Shown here: positions 19,601 through 26,227 of the stretch, in pieces | Numbering within the stretch: the stretch's first letter is position 1 | Layout: each line of letters opens with the position of its first letter | NCBI RefSeq assembly: GCF_017114945.1 | Contig: NZ_JABXKQ010000084.1 | Span: 71,234-104,408 of the forward strand | Length of the DNA stretch: 33,175 bases | Direction: 5' to 3' | Origin: Nostoc sp. JL34 | Lineage (GTDB): Bacteria; Cyanobacteriota; Cyanobacteriia; Cyanobacteriales; Nostocaceae | The notes under the pieces: generated by a model | The model's input: the letters and a program-made list of their open reading frames with translations, nothing else | Database searches by the model: none | What the model was told of the DNA's origin: nothing | Translations under genes and position numbers: made by a program

Positions 19601-20199
19601 TCTTGACGGTGCAACCTCAGGGCCCTTATCACCTTATCGGCTGGTCGATGGGAGGTATAATTTCCTACGAGATAGCACAACAGCTTATTCATCGAGGGGA
19701 GACAGTTGCATTGTTAGTTCTGATTGATAGCCATATCCCGACTGCTGAAGACATACCAGGCAAGGATCAACTCCTTGTGGAGTTCATAAAAGATTTAGCT
19801 GGGCAGTCGAGACAAAGCTTGCACTCAGTTCTAGAGTCACTAGAAGGAAAACTAGTTTCTTTAGAGCAAGTATTCAAACTTACCCAACATCATCAACTTT
19901 TCCCATCTGAGTTGTCTTTGGAGCAATTACAGCGCTTATGGCGGGTTTTTCAAGTAAATATGCTGGCCTTAACGCAGTATCACCCGCAGCCATATAACGG
20001 GGCAGTTTTATCATTTCTAGCAAGTGAGTCAGTCGCCCAAGCCTCGCATACAGTCAGTAATGGTGGAGACAGAGTTAGATGGGACACGCTAATTAAAGGC
20101 GAACTGAGTGTACACATCATTAATGGAGATCATTTTACCCTGATGCGAGAGCCAAACCAAGTTGCCCAAATTGCATACTACCTTGGTTGCTATCTCTAG
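13603..20199 (+). CDS. Terminal cis-AT type I PKS: KS-AT-KR-ER-ACP-TE
   Basis: This 2198-residue protein performs the last extension and releases the product. KS: Cys187 (TACSTS), His323 (EAHGTGT) and a GHLNAA motif; it would accept a PCP-bound aminoacyl chain. AT about 542-850: GQGSQ, nucleophile Ser639 (GHSIGE), HAFH at 735-738, which predicts malonyl-CoA. KR from 1157: TGGLGGIG and Tyr1323, with CAAN giving the usual Asn; no LDD motif. ER about 1397-1712: NADPH motif HAAAGGVG at 1537. ACP Ser1858 (LGGDS). TE from about 1930: Ser2015 (GWSMGG) and His2177 (GDHF). No dehydratase is visible between AT and KR; that stretch is the KR structural half. The gene starts 7 nt after its partner. ATG at 13609 is an alternative start, better spaced from the GTGAAG at 13595-13600. 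The sequence looks more A/T-rich than the preceding gene. Confidence 0.95.
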   Translation: MAMDNVNNNEELNNYEIAVIAMVGQFPGAKDIDEFWQNLSLGVESITWFTDEELLKAGVDPDWLSNSNYVKANAVLSDMELFDANFFGYSAREAEIIDPQQRLFLESAWTALEQAGYNPQMYKGLIGVYAGLGLNSYLLNNLTPNHDLLETVDPLQLLISSDKDFLPMRVAYKLNLTGPAVNVQTACSTSLAAVHFACQSLLNGECDMALAGGVSLSFLENTGYLYQEGMILSPDGHCRAFDANAQGTIGGSGVGIVVLKRLNEALADGDCIQAIIKGSAINNDGALKVGYTAPSINGQAAVIAEAQAVAGVDAETISYIEAHGTGTPLGDPIEIAALTQAFAQSTDKKGFCAIGSVKTNVGHLNAAAGVTGLIKSVMALQHKLLPPSLNFSTPNPKIDFANSPFYVNTTLSEWKTNNIPRRAGVSSFGIGGTNAHVILEEAPVFGQGAGGRGQGRNYQLLVLSGKTAIALDRATSNLADHLKQHPELNLADVAYTLSIGRWVFNHRRMVVCQNLGEAVKVLSSLEPKQVFSNCTEVVDRSVVFMFPGQGSQYVNMTREIYQTEAIFREQVDLCSEILLPQLGLDLRHLIYPDEENSDRASKQLQQTAIAQPAIFVIEYALTKLWQSYGVNPVAAIGHSIGEYVAACIAGVFSLEAALSLVAARGQMMQQLPNGAMLAIPLPEDIVKSLLGQELSLAAINQPFQCVVSGSTAAIDALENQLATQGIECRCLHTNHAFHSQMMEPILEAFAHRVKQVTLNPPNIPYISNVTGTWITATQATNPDYYAQHLRSTVLFAQGVEKLLATPEQILLEVGSGRTLTTLAKRHPDKAAAQTVLTSVRHPQEEQSDIAFLFTTLGQLWLAGAKVDWFGFYKQEQHYRLPLPTYPFERQRYWIEPPRKNILEFQATPSKKPDIADWFYVPSWKRSPLSVSQLEQLQGSVLLFINECNLGSQLAKQLQNESQKVIVVKIGESFKKENQGSYTLNPRQPKDYETLLAELGDIPKTIVHFWSLAEKSHAASEFAGIDQALDLGFYSLLFLAQAFGKQNVTDQFQLIVVSNNMQDVTAEEKLRPEQATLIGPVRTIPKEYPYLSCRSVDVVIPQSETWQEKQLIGQLQAELKVKSDQQIIAYRKQHRWVQTFESVRLENSDGGIQRLKEGGVYLITGGLGGIGLALAEYLALTVKVKLILTGRSDFPAQTDWEQWLASHDAQDDTSYKIQKLQAIEKLGTKVLIVNADVTNLEQMQNAIAQALERFGQINGVIHSAGVPGGGVIQLKTPEIAQKVLVPKIRGTLVLDALFKDVQLDFFILCSSLSSILNDFGQVDYCAANAFLDAFAHHKTSENGTFTVSINWDGWQEVGMAAAAAKQRVGTLDLPLTPDQIDRKEKNFSASESQNFCLEISSPGILETLRFQTARRQKPGAGEVEIEICAAGLNYKEVLLALGMLPVQSNTPLNFGLECAGKIVALGEGVEGYQIGDEVIAFSSSCFSAFTTTSASYVAPKPNHLSLEEAATIPISFMTAYYALNKLGRLCKGESVLIHAAAGGVGMAAIQIAQTIGAEIFVTAGSPEKRAFLHSLGIEYVMDSRSLAFADEVMQYTNGKGIDVVLNSLGGEFIPKSLSILAPYGRFLELGKQNIDENSQVGLRLSEKSLSFFTIDLEPNIPNFSSIFLEVVQHFKNGNLSPLPHQVFPISEVAIAFEYMAQAKHIGKLVVSLQDKEALNKVRSDHLYPNISQPVDFALHEQAIATTNILHKDHKLGLLPAEGVDVFRRLLCNTLPQVIVSTRDLHSRIEQNQVSTLLSFLEESSKEDLPKQAHQRPPITQAYVVPRNKLEQIIADIWEDVLGFGQVGIHDDFFMLGGDSLVAVRVMAQIKNIFQAELPLATLLQNPTIAQLSQLLKASNHSTINRHLQKLDFHQDQIKASDSFSKMSNAINSVLVPIQLKGEQVPLFCVHPVGGNVLCYAALSQQLGQEHPIYGLQSLGLIEQQLTLNTIEAMASHYLEEILTVQPQGPYHLIGWSMGGIISYEIAQQLIHRGETVALLVLIDSHIPTAEDIPGKDQLLVEFIKDLAGQSRQSLHSVLESLEGKLVSLEQVFKLTQHHQLFPSELSLEQLQRLWRVFQVNMLALTQYHPQPYNGAVLSFLASESVAQASHTVSNGGDRVRWDTLIKGELSVHIINGDHFTLMREPNQVAQIAYYLGCYL
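13640..16290 (+). other. Loading half of the last PKS module: KS and malonyl-type cis-AT
   Basis: The KS runs from EIAVIAMVGQFPG to the NAHVILEE motif; the AT runs from FMFPGQGSQ to the post-AT motif LPTYPFERQRYW. Between them the linker contains a Gly/Arg/Gln stretch (about residues 446-457) encoded by a tandem 7-bp repeat. The KS resembles those of cyanobacterial cis-AT hybrids, for example the FFGYSAREAEIIDPQQR segment. It differs in style from the trans-AT KSs of the preceding gene, which suggests a separate evolutionary source. Confidence 0.88.
14941..14968 (+). repeat. Intragenic 7-bp tandem repeat (CAGGGGG) in the KS-AT linker
   Basis: Three CAGGGGG units and one CAGGGGA stand head to tail inside the terminal PKS gene, encoding a Gly/Gln/Arg linker between KS and AT. 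Gain or loss of one unit would shift the reading frame. Confidence 0.9.
17071..19300 (+). other. Reductive half of the last PKS module: KR then ER, then ACP
   Basis: The KR catalytic subdomain precedes the ER, the reverse of the usual cis-AT order in which ER sits between the two KR halves. The KR core is complete (Rossmann glycines, Lys in VPKIRGT, Ser, Tyr1323, Asn). The ER has the quinone-oxidoreductase fold with intact NADPH-binding glycines. Its GMxP motif has Leu where many ERs have Tyr (GMLPV). No HxxxGxxxxP dehydratase lies in the protein, so the ER has no obvious enoyl substrate unless dehydration happens in trans. The ACP is PCP-like (DDFFMLGGDS). Confidence 0.82.
19390..20196 (+). 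other. Type I thioesterase domain
   Basis: This alpha/beta-hydrolase domain at the C terminus has nucleophile elbow GWSMGG (Ser2015), Asp in VLIDSH and His2177 in GDHFTLM, as in NRPS/PKS thioesterases. It releases the finished chain as an acid or a ring; the sequence does not say which. A downstream asparagine-synthetase-like enzyme would fit a free carboxylate that is later amidated. Confidence 0.9.
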
Positions 20200-20209
20200 G
20201 ATACATTGC

Positions 20210-21634
20210 CTAAGTAGACAAGCTTGAAACTGGGGTCTGACCAGAAACTCCAGTTAAATCTCCCTCAAATTTTTTCGCTCTCAGATAAAACCGCCCTACT
20301 AAAATTAGGCTGGAAATTGCCGGAGCCATAATTAAACCGTACCATAAACCAGTTCCTCCCCATCCTAAAATTATTCCCATTAGATAACCTCCACCCAGCC
20401 CAACACCCCAGAAAGACAATGTGTTAATTATCATAGGTACGCGGGTATCTTGCAATCCTAACAAAGCCCCAACCGCAATTCCTTTAATACTGGAAAAAAC
20501 TTGGTAGACTGCAACTAATTTTAAGAAATTTATTGCCTGAGTAATTGCTACGGCATTATCAGGATTATTAATGTCCAAATAAAGGGTGGCAATGGGTTGG
20601 GAAAACAGTTCAAAACCTATCGCTACAACGAACGCCAACAGTCCGCTTAAACTAAGATTAACAAAGGTTGCCCTCATTACTCCCTTAGGGTTCTTCTCTC
20701 CCATCATCTGCCCTACTCTCGCCGTAACCGCGTAAGAAATTGCCATTGTAATTGCTGAAAAGATACTTGATGCCTGGAGAGCAATTTCATGGGCTGCTAA
20801 ACTGGAGGTTCCCAACCTTCCCATTAGCATTGCCGTGATGGTGAACAGCCCCATTTCAATTGCTAATTGAATTCCCGTCGGCCATCCAAGCTGAAAAATT
20901 TTACCAAATATCTCTCGATCAAACTCATCCAAATAGCGAAAAAGCTTGTAGTCTCTACTGTTAGGATGAAAATAAATCAGCATAACTGAGGCTAAGAAAC
21001 TCACCCAATAAACGAGCATCGTTCCCCAGCTTATTCCAGCTAAACCAAGGGCAGGGAAACCTAAAAAGCCAAACATCAGTACGTAATTGACAGGTATATT
21101 CAGCAGTAAAGAGACAACTATAATTACCATGCCAAATTGGGGAAAATTGATGGCAGCAGCAATTTGTTTTAAATATAAAAAACCCAGCATGGCAGGTAAT
21201 CCCCAAACCACCACATGTAAATAGCTTTTTGTCAATAAAATATTGCTTTCTTCTTGACCTAATAAGGGCAATATAGAATCACAGTTCCATAAGAGAAGCA
21301 TTGCGGGTAAAGATAGGGCAACTGCCAGCCACAGTCCTTGACAATTAATCCGGCTGACCCTATCCAGATTGTTTGCTCCAAAAGCCTCGGCAGCAAGTGC
21401 CCCTGCTGCTCTGAGAATACCAATGCAAATAGATGCCAGAGTCAGAAAAATAACTACACCCAAAGCACCCGCCGCTAAATTTTGAGTGCCAAGTAAACCC
21501 ATCATTACCGAATTGATCACAGGTATGGTAAATTCGGCTAGTTGAGCAACTGCTAAGGGCACAGCCAATCCTAGACTAACTCGTGCTTCAGTTAGAAAAT
21601 CTGACTTAAATTCTGTTGAGGTTATTTGCTCCAT
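20210..21634 (-). CDS. MATE family multidrug/toxin efflux transporter (NorM-like)
   Basis: The 474-residue protein is very hydrophobic, with about twelve predicted membrane helices in two similar halves. It shows MATE features near the N terminus (PLAVAQLAEFTIPVINSVMMGLLG) and at the start of the second half (GWPTGIQLAIEMGLF, LGTSSLAAHEIALQ). MATE proteins export organic molecules in exchange for Na+ or H+ across the inner membrane. The gene ends 10 nt from the end of the PKS gene on the opposite strand and diverges from the methyltransferase gene across a 120-bp gap. Lying inside the biosynthetic cluster, it most likely exports the product or gives self-resistance. Length is normal for the family. 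No clear ribosome site precedes the ATG. Confidence 0.93.
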   Translation of the reverse strand: MEQITSTEFKSDFLTEARVSLGLAVPLAVAQLAEFTIPVINSVMMGLLGTQNLAAGALGVVIFLTLASICIGILRAAGALAAEAFGANNLDRVSRINCQGLWLAVALSLPAMLLLWNCDSILPLLGQEESNILLTKSYLHVVVWGLPAMLGFLYLKQIAAAINFPQFGMVIIVVSLLLNIPVNYVLMFGFLGFPALGLAGISWGTMLVYWVSFLASVMLIYFHPNSRDYKLFRYLDEFDREIFGKIFQLGWPTGIQLAIEMGLFTITAMLMGRLGTSSLAAHEIALQASSIFSAITMAISYAVTARVGQMMGEKNPKGVMRATFVNLSLSGLLAFVVAIGFELFSQPIATLYLDINNPDNAVAITQAINFLKLVAVYQVFSSIKGIAVGALLGLQDTRVPMIINTLSFWGVGLGGGYLMGIILGWGGTGLWYGLIMAPAISSLILVGRFYLRAKKFEGDLTGVSGQTPVSSLST

Positions 21635-21754
21635 AAACTTGATATAAATTAATAACGGGAATAATCACAAGTGTAAACATTCACCTAACTGCTTATAACC
21701 TATAATGCTGTTAGCAAAATTAGGTTAATAGAATCTAAATCCTATTTATAGGTT
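21635..21754. promoter_or_regulatory. Divergent promoter region with two matching near-palindromes
   Basis: This 120-bp gap separates the divergent MATE and methyltransferase genes and is the only divergent intergenic region in the window. A TATAAT box lies at 21701-21706, without a convincing -35 element. The perfect palindrome TTATA-ACC-TATAA (21693-21705) overlaps that box. A related sequence, TTATA-GGT-TATGG (21746-21758), overlaps the methyltransferase start codon. The two centres are 53 bp apart, about five helical turns. They could bind one regulator, or be chance in A/T-rich DNA. Confidence 0.4.
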
Positions 21755-22612
21755 ATGGGGGACTCAGTGAGTAAGTCTGATATTGAGGAAAATGGCGTAA
21801 CTATCAGCAGTCCGATACCAGAAAAGGTAGCAGAAATGTATAATGCGCCCGGAGGTCAAGGAGGGCATCTCATCTTTGACGGGCAGTTTCATTGGGGCTA
21901 TTGGGATAAAAAGAATCCTGACGCCAGTCTTGGTGAGGCAGCCGACCGCCTGACTCAGATTATGATCGACAAGTCGGAGATATCTCAGGGAGAACGCTTC
22001 TGCGATCTGGGATGCGGTGTTGGTGTCCCAGCTATGCGGATTGCAAAAGCGAAAGAATGTTTCGTTGATGCAATTACCATCAGTAAGTACCAATACGACA
22101 AGGCGAAGCAGCTAGCCCAGGAAGCTGGTATGTCCGATCGAGTCCGCTTCATCCAGGGCAATGCCTTGGAAATGCCCTGCGATGACGCAACCTATGACGG
22201 AGGCTGGTTTTTTGAAACCATTTTTCACATGGGACACCGCGAAGCCCTACGAGAAGCTTATCGAATCTTGAAGCCAGGGGCCACATTACTAATCGCTGAC
22301 TTGCCAACACGGTCAAACATTACCGAAGAATTTAAGACGTTTGCCAAAGAAAAAATTCATTCGGTCTTTATTCCAAAGGAAGATTATCCAGGACTGTTGG
22401 ATGAAGCTGGGTTTGACCTGATCGAAATTGATGACGTAACCGAATTTGTGATTCCTCCTCTGGTTCCAAAGGTTAAAGTCGCGTTCAAACAGTATGAGAC
22501 CGAAATTCTGCAATACGTTGAGAGTCAAGCGATCGACCGCTGGGTCGGAATGTTTGAGGATATGTGTGAGAATCTTGGGTATATGCTGGTAAAGGCAAAA
22601 AAGAGAGCATAA
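21755..22612 (+). CDS. SAM-dependent methyltransferase (class I, tailoring)
   Basis: The 285-residue protein has a Rossmann-type SAM site: motif I CDLGCGVGVP at residues 83-92, a post-I acidic segment, NALEMPCDDATYDG and ILKPGATLLIADLP. Its start, with FDGQFHWGYWDK, resembles the small-molecule methyltransferases of the sarcosine/dimethylglycine and cyclopropane-synthase-like group that occur as O-methyltransferases in polyketide clusters. It stands first in the plus-strand run of cassette genes, 48 nt before the free ACP gene, so it is probably co-transcribed with them. A role as O-methyltransferase on the polyketide is inferred; the substrate cannot be read from the sequence. No strong ribosome site precedes the ATG. 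Confidence 0.88.
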   Translation: MGDSVSKSDIEENGVTISSPIPEKVAEMYNAPGGQGGHLIFDGQFHWGYWDKKNPDASLGEAADRLTQIMIDKSEISQGERFCDLGCGVGVPAMRIAKAKECFVDAITISKYQYDKAKQLAQEAGMSDRVRFIQGNALEMPCDDATYDGGWFFETIFHMGHREALREAYRILKPGATLLIADLPTRSNITEEFKTFAKEKIHSVFIPKEDYPGLLDEAGFDLIEIDDVTEFVIPPLVPKVKVAFKQYETEILQYVESQAIDRWVGMFEDMCENLGYMLVKAKKRA

Positions 22613-22660
22613 ATACTGGTTCAATTAAGTGCAATTGACCTAGAATAAATGAGAATCGAG

Positions 22661-22921
22661 ATGACAACAGAGATTACAAGGGATAGTATCTTTAACATCA
22701 TTGTCCAACACACTTGTGAAGTTATTCCAGAACTGGAGAGGCATTCCTTTATTGAGACGGATCGACTCGCCGACTTAGGAGCCAACTCGATGGATCGAGC
22801 CGATATTGTCATGATGACGCTGGAATCGCTATCGCTAAAAATCCCTCTAATTGAGCTTGCAAAAATCAAGAATATAGGCGAGTTTACCGATCTGCTGTAT
22901 GAAAAACATCAGTTTAGCTAA
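22661..22921 (+). CDS. Free-standing acyl carrier protein of the beta-branching (HMGS) cassette
   Basis: The 86-residue ACP has the phosphopantetheine serine in DLGANSMDRADIV (Ser43 from this start), like AcpK-type donor ACPs of bacillaene and related cassettes. It should carry malonyl, and after decarboxylation acetyl, to the HMGS-like enzyme. The start at 22661 (MTTEITRD) is preferred over ATG 22649, because GAGA lies six bases upstream and the family usually begins just before this helix. The 3' end overlaps the next gene by 23 nt, suggesting translational coupling. Confidence 0.9.
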   Translation: MTTEITRDSIFNIIVQHTCEVIPELERHSFIETDRLADLGANSMDRADIVMMTLESLSLKIPLIELAKIKNIGEFTDLLYEKHQFS

Positions 22922-24134
22922 AATACTGATTACAGGAGTTGGAGTCACCACTGCGATCGCGCAAGGAAAAGTTAATTTTTTAGAGGCGATACTTGCTGGA
23001 AAATCTGCTTTTGCTGAACTCAATCGACCTGGGCGAAAGATCGCTGATGCCAATCTGCGTCTGTTGGGTTGCGAAATTGACAATCTTGTGATTCCTGATG
23101 GGATTGCCGAGAAAGATTTACGGACAGCCTCATGGTCGGCTCAAGTCGGAGTTTCTACCCTGGATGAAGCGTGGCGGGATGCCCGACTTGATGATGTCGA
23201 TCCTTGCCGCATCGGTCTAATTGTTGGTGGCTCGAATTTCCAGCAGCGTGAATTGGTGCTGATTCAGGAAAAATATGCAGATCGGACTCATTTTCTCAGA
23301 CCGAGTTATGGCACGACATTTCTTGACAGTGATATTTGTGGACTCTGTACCCAATATTTTCCTGTGAAAGGATTCGCGCATACCGTAGGGGGTGCGTCGG
23401 CTAGCGGTCAGTTGGCAGTCATTGAGGCAAGCGAAGCTGTTGCAAGTGGTAGAGTTGATGTCTGCATCGCGATGGGAGCTTTGATGGATCTGTCCCATTG
23501 GGAGTGTCGAGGACTGCGAGCTATGGGGGCTATGGGGTCAAATCGTTATGCTAATGAGCCATCATTAGCCAGTCGCCCTTTCGATCGCGATCGTGACGGA
23601 TTTATTTTTGGCGAGTCCTGTGGTGTGGTGGTGATTGAAAAAGAAGATACAGCGGCTCGTTCTGGCGTTTCGCCCTATGCCAAAGTTTTGGGGTGGGCAA
23701 CCAGGATGGACGGAAACCGCAACCCCAATCCATCCAAAGAAGGTGAACTGTCTGTCATCTGGGAATCATTGGCTCGTTCTGGATTGTTGCCGCCAGCGAT
23801 CGACTATATCAATCCCCACGGTAGCGGTTCGATCGCTGGCGACGATACTGAAATTTCAGCCATTCGCGAGGCAGGTCTGTCCCACGCATATATCAATACA
23901 ACCAAGTCACTGATCGGTCACGGACTGAGCGCCGCCGGAGCTGTTGAGGTGGTGACAACAGTTCTACAAATGCGTGCGGGAATGCTTCATCCATCGCGAA
24001 ACTTAGAAAGTCCAATCGACTCAAATTTTAACTGGGTTCGGGAAAAATCTGTTACACATCAGATTGAATATGCGATCGCCCTGAGTATGGGGTTTGGCGG
24101 CATCAATACGGCATTATGTCTCGGACGATGTTAA
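22899..24134 (+). CDS. Decarboxylating ketosynthase of the HMGS cassette (active-site Cys replaced by Ser)
   Basis: The 411-residue protein has the KS fold, with His307 (NPHGSGS) and His341 (LIGHG) kept. The nucleophile region reads VGGASASG, with Ser167 where condensing enzymes have Cys. Such KS variants (PksF-like) decarboxylate malonyl-ACP to acetyl-ACP for beta-branching. The gene overlaps the ACP gene by 23 nt at its start and is followed after 13 nt by the HMGS gene. It should act with those two proteins in the cytoplasm. Length is typical for the stand-alone family. Confidence 0.92.
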   Translation: MKNISLAKILITGVGVTTAIAQGKVNFLEAILAGKSAFAELNRPGRKIADANLRLLGCEIDNLVIPDGIAEKDLRTASWSAQVGVSTLDEAWRDARLDDVDPCRIGLIVGGSNFQQRELVLIQEKYADRTHFLRPSYGTTFLDSDICGLCTQYFPVKGFAHTVGGASASGQLAVIEASEAVASGRVDVCIAMGALMDLSHWECRGLRAMGAMGSNRYANEPSLASRPFDRDRDGFIFGESCGVVVIEKEDTAARSGVSPYAKVLGWATRMDGNRNPNPSKEGELSVIWESLARSGLLPPAIDYINPHGSGSIAGDDTEISAIREAGLSHAYINTTKSLIGHGLSAAGAVEVVTTVLQMRAGMLHPSRNLESPIDSNFNWVREKSVTHQIEYAIALSMGFGGINTALCLGRC

Positions 24135-24136
24135 GC

Positions 24137-24141
24137 GAGGA
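24137..24141 (+). promoter_or_regulatory. Ribosome binding site fixing the start of the HMGS-like gene
   Basis: GAGGA lies six bases before ATG 24148. It supports this ATG over the in-frame ATG at 24094, which would lie inside the preceding gene. Confidence 0.6.
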
Positions 24142-24147
24142 ACAATC

Positions 24148-25410
24148 ATGATATCAGTTGGAATCGAAAGCATGAATGCTTTTGGCGGTAGTGTCGTTCT
24201 TGATGTGATGGATCTGGCTCGTCATCGACAGCTAGATATGCGGCGGTTTGAAAATTTATTAATGAAGCAAAAAGCAGTTGCCCTCCCGTTTGAAGATCCT
24301 ATCACTTTTGGTGTCAACGCTGCCAAACCTTTAATCGACTCCCTCTCAGAAGAGGAAAAAGGACAAATAGAATTGCTCATTACCTGCTCAGAATCAGGGA
24401 TTGATTTCGGTAAATCCATTAGCGCCTACATTCATCAATACCTGGGTTTGAATCGATGCTGTCGCTTATTTGAGTTGAAGCAAGCGTGCTATGCAGCGAC
24501 TGCCGGATTACAAATGGCCCTTAATTTCATCCTCTCGCAAACATCACCGGGTGCTAAGGCGTTGGTTGTAGCCACCGATATCTCCCGATTCGTTGTCACC
24601 GCCGGGGGTGAAGCACTCACCAACGACTGGTCTTATTTTGAGCCAAGTTCAGGTGCAGGGGCAGTAGCCATTCTCGTTAGTGACGACCCAAAGGTGTTTC
24701 AAGTCGATGTGGGCGCAAACGGCTATTACGGCTACGAGGTCATGGATACCTGCCGTCCCGTGCCAGACAGTGAATCGGGAGATGTCGATCTGTCTATGAT
24801 GTCGTATCTCGACTGCTGTGAGAACGCGTTTATTGAGTATCAGAAGCGAGTTTCAGGCGTAGACTATCAAGACACCTTTGGGTACTTAACATTCCACACG
24901 CCTTTTGGTGGCATGGTCAAAGGGGCACACCGGATGATGATGCGTAAATTCACTAAGGTAAAGTTAAACGATATTGAACTTGACTTTAATCAGCGAGTTG
25001 CACTAGGACTTCGCTATTGCCAACGGGTGGGCAATATTATGGGTGGAACGGTGATGTTATCTTTGTCCAGTACGATCGACAATGGTGATTTCACGACACC
25101 AAAGCGACTAGGTTGCTTTTCCTACGGTTCGGGCTGTTGCTCCGAGTTCTACAGTGGTGTGGTGACAGCAAATGGACAGCAGTGGCAGCGTCAGTTTGAG
25201 ATCGCGGCGATGCTAGACCGACGCTATCAGATTTCCATTGAGGAATACGAAGACCTTTTCCAAGGCAATCGCAGTGTCCGGTTCGGAACGAGAAATGTGA
25301 CTTTAGACCCCACAATGCTTACGGGTATGCGATCGGCCTGGAAAGATAAACCATTGTTGACCTTACGCGAGATTCGAGAATTCCATCGTGAGTATGAATG
25401 GGTGAGCTAA
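24148..25410 (+). CDS. HMG-CoA-synthase-like enzyme of polyketide beta-branching (PksG type)
   Basis: The 420-residue protein joins acetyl-ACP to a beta-ketoacyl-ACP to start a beta-branch. The catalytic triad is visible at Glu82 (TCSESG), Cys114 (KQACYAAT) and His250 (LTFHTPFG). These are the same numbers I recall for the characterised homologue CurD, which supports the chosen start at 24148. The N terminus (MISVGIESMNAFGGSVVLDV) is the standard family beginning. An in-frame ATG at 24094 would add 18 residues of unrelated sequence inside the preceding gene. The last 13 nt overlap the ECH gene. The beta-keto acceptor must be in a PKS module upstream of this window or in the truncated protein. 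Confidence 0.94.
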   Translation: MISVGIESMNAFGGSVVLDVMDLARHRQLDMRRFENLLMKQKAVALPFEDPITFGVNAAKPLIDSLSEEEKGQIELLITCSESGIDFGKSISAYIHQYLGLNRCCRLFELKQACYAATAGLQMALNFILSQTSPGAKALVVATDISRFVVTAGGEALTNDWSYFEPSSGAGAVAILVSDDPKVFQVDVGANGYYGYEVMDTCRPVPDSESGDVDLSMMSYLDCCENAFIEYQKRVSGVDYQDTFGYLTFHTPFGGMVKGAHRMMMRKFTKVKLNDIELDFNQRVALGLRYCQRVGNIMGGTVMLSLSSTIDNGDFTTPKRLGCFSYGSGCCSEFYSGVVTANGQQWQRQFEIAAMLDRRYQISIEEYEDLFQGNRSVRFGTRNVTLDPTMLTGMRSAWKDKPLLTLREIREFHREYEWVS

Positions 25411-26186
25411 CGTATCAAACTATCAACGTTCGGTTTCAGGGATCAACCTGTCGCATTCAGCTGTGTCAGTCAGATTCCGAAAATGCGATTACCAACCGTC
25501 TCGTAACCGAACTTACAGATGTCCTGGCCATTTGTGAGAATAGAACTAGAGAGAAATCACAAGCGGTTTGTGTCGTTGTGATTGAGGGACTGCCGGATGT
25601 TTTCTGTACTGGTGCAGACTTTCGCCAAATCGCTGAACAGAATGATGCGGCTGGGAGGGTCAATGCTGAACGCTTGTACCATTTATGGACGCAGCTGGCG
25701 ATCGCTTCATTTGTCACAATTGCCCATGTGCGAGGTAAGGTGCGGGCTGGTGGAGTTGGATTTGTTGCCGCCTGCGATATCGTACTAGCGGATGAATCAG
25801 CAACTTTCGCGCTCTCCGAACTCATGTTTGGTCTGTTTCCCGCTTGTGTGTTACCATTTCTAATTCGCAAAGTGGGTGTGCAAAAATCTCATTATATGAC
25901 GTTGACGACCATGCCGATTTCAGTCCAGGACGCATCCGCCAGTGGTTTAGTGGATGCCTATTCTGAAGACAGCGAATCTCTGTTACGTAAGCATCTGATT
26001 CGTCTGAGCCGACTGTCGAATTCAGCCGTATCCGAGTATAAAAAATATATGCACCAGCTAAACGATATGCTGATGCGATCGCAATCGTTGGCAGTTTCGA
26101 CAAACGAGCAGTTGTTTTGCTCTCAAGAGAATCTCCACAATATTCGGAGATACGTTAACGAAGGAAAATTTCCTTGGGAACCATAG
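25398..26186 (+). CDS. Enoyl-CoA hydratase-family dehydratase ECH1 (PksH-like)
   Basis: The 262-residue crotonase-fold protein is very close in pattern to PksH of bacillaene: GLPDVFCTGADF, VRGKVRAGGVGFVAACD, SELMFGLFPACVLPFLIRK and the C-terminal FPWE. Oxyanion-hole glycines are near 118-119. ECH1 dehydrates the HMG-like ACP intermediate to the glutaconyl form. The partner ECH2, which decarboxylates to give the branch, is not in this window; it may be upstream or embedded in the missing part of the megasynthase. The gene starts inside the HMGS gene (13-nt overlap), so the two are probably translated together. Confidence 0.93.
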   Translation: MGELTYQTINVRFQGSTCRIQLCQSDSENAITNRLVTELTDVLAICENRTREKSQAVCVVVIEGLPDVFCTGADFRQIAEQNDAAGRVNAERLYHLWTQLAIASFVTIAHVRGKVRAGGVGFVAACDIVLADESATFALSELMFGLFPACVLPFLIRKVGVQKSHYMTLTTMPISVQDASASGLVDAYSEDSESLLRKHLIRLSRLSNSAVSEYKKYMHQLNDMLMRSQSLAVSTNEQLFCSQENLHNIRRYVNEGKFPWEP

Positions 26187-26213
26187 TGCGGAACTTATAT
26201 ACTGAATCGCAAC

Positions 26214-26218
26214 AGGAG
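26214..26218 (+). promoter_or_regulatory. Strong Shine-Dalgarno before a 19-codon repeat-encoded ORF
   Basis: AGGAG lies nine bases before ATG 26228. It is among the best ribosome sites in the window, yet the ORF it serves is only 19 codons. It may be a leftover site of the ancestral next gene, since the AT gene at 26753 has none. Confidence 0.4.
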
Positions 26219-26227
26219 AGTGAGATC

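Noticed and set aside
24094..24096. Upstream ATG for the HMGS-like gene
   Set aside because: It lies in the preceding gene. The ATG at 24148 has GAGGA and gives the standard family N terminus and catalytic numbering.
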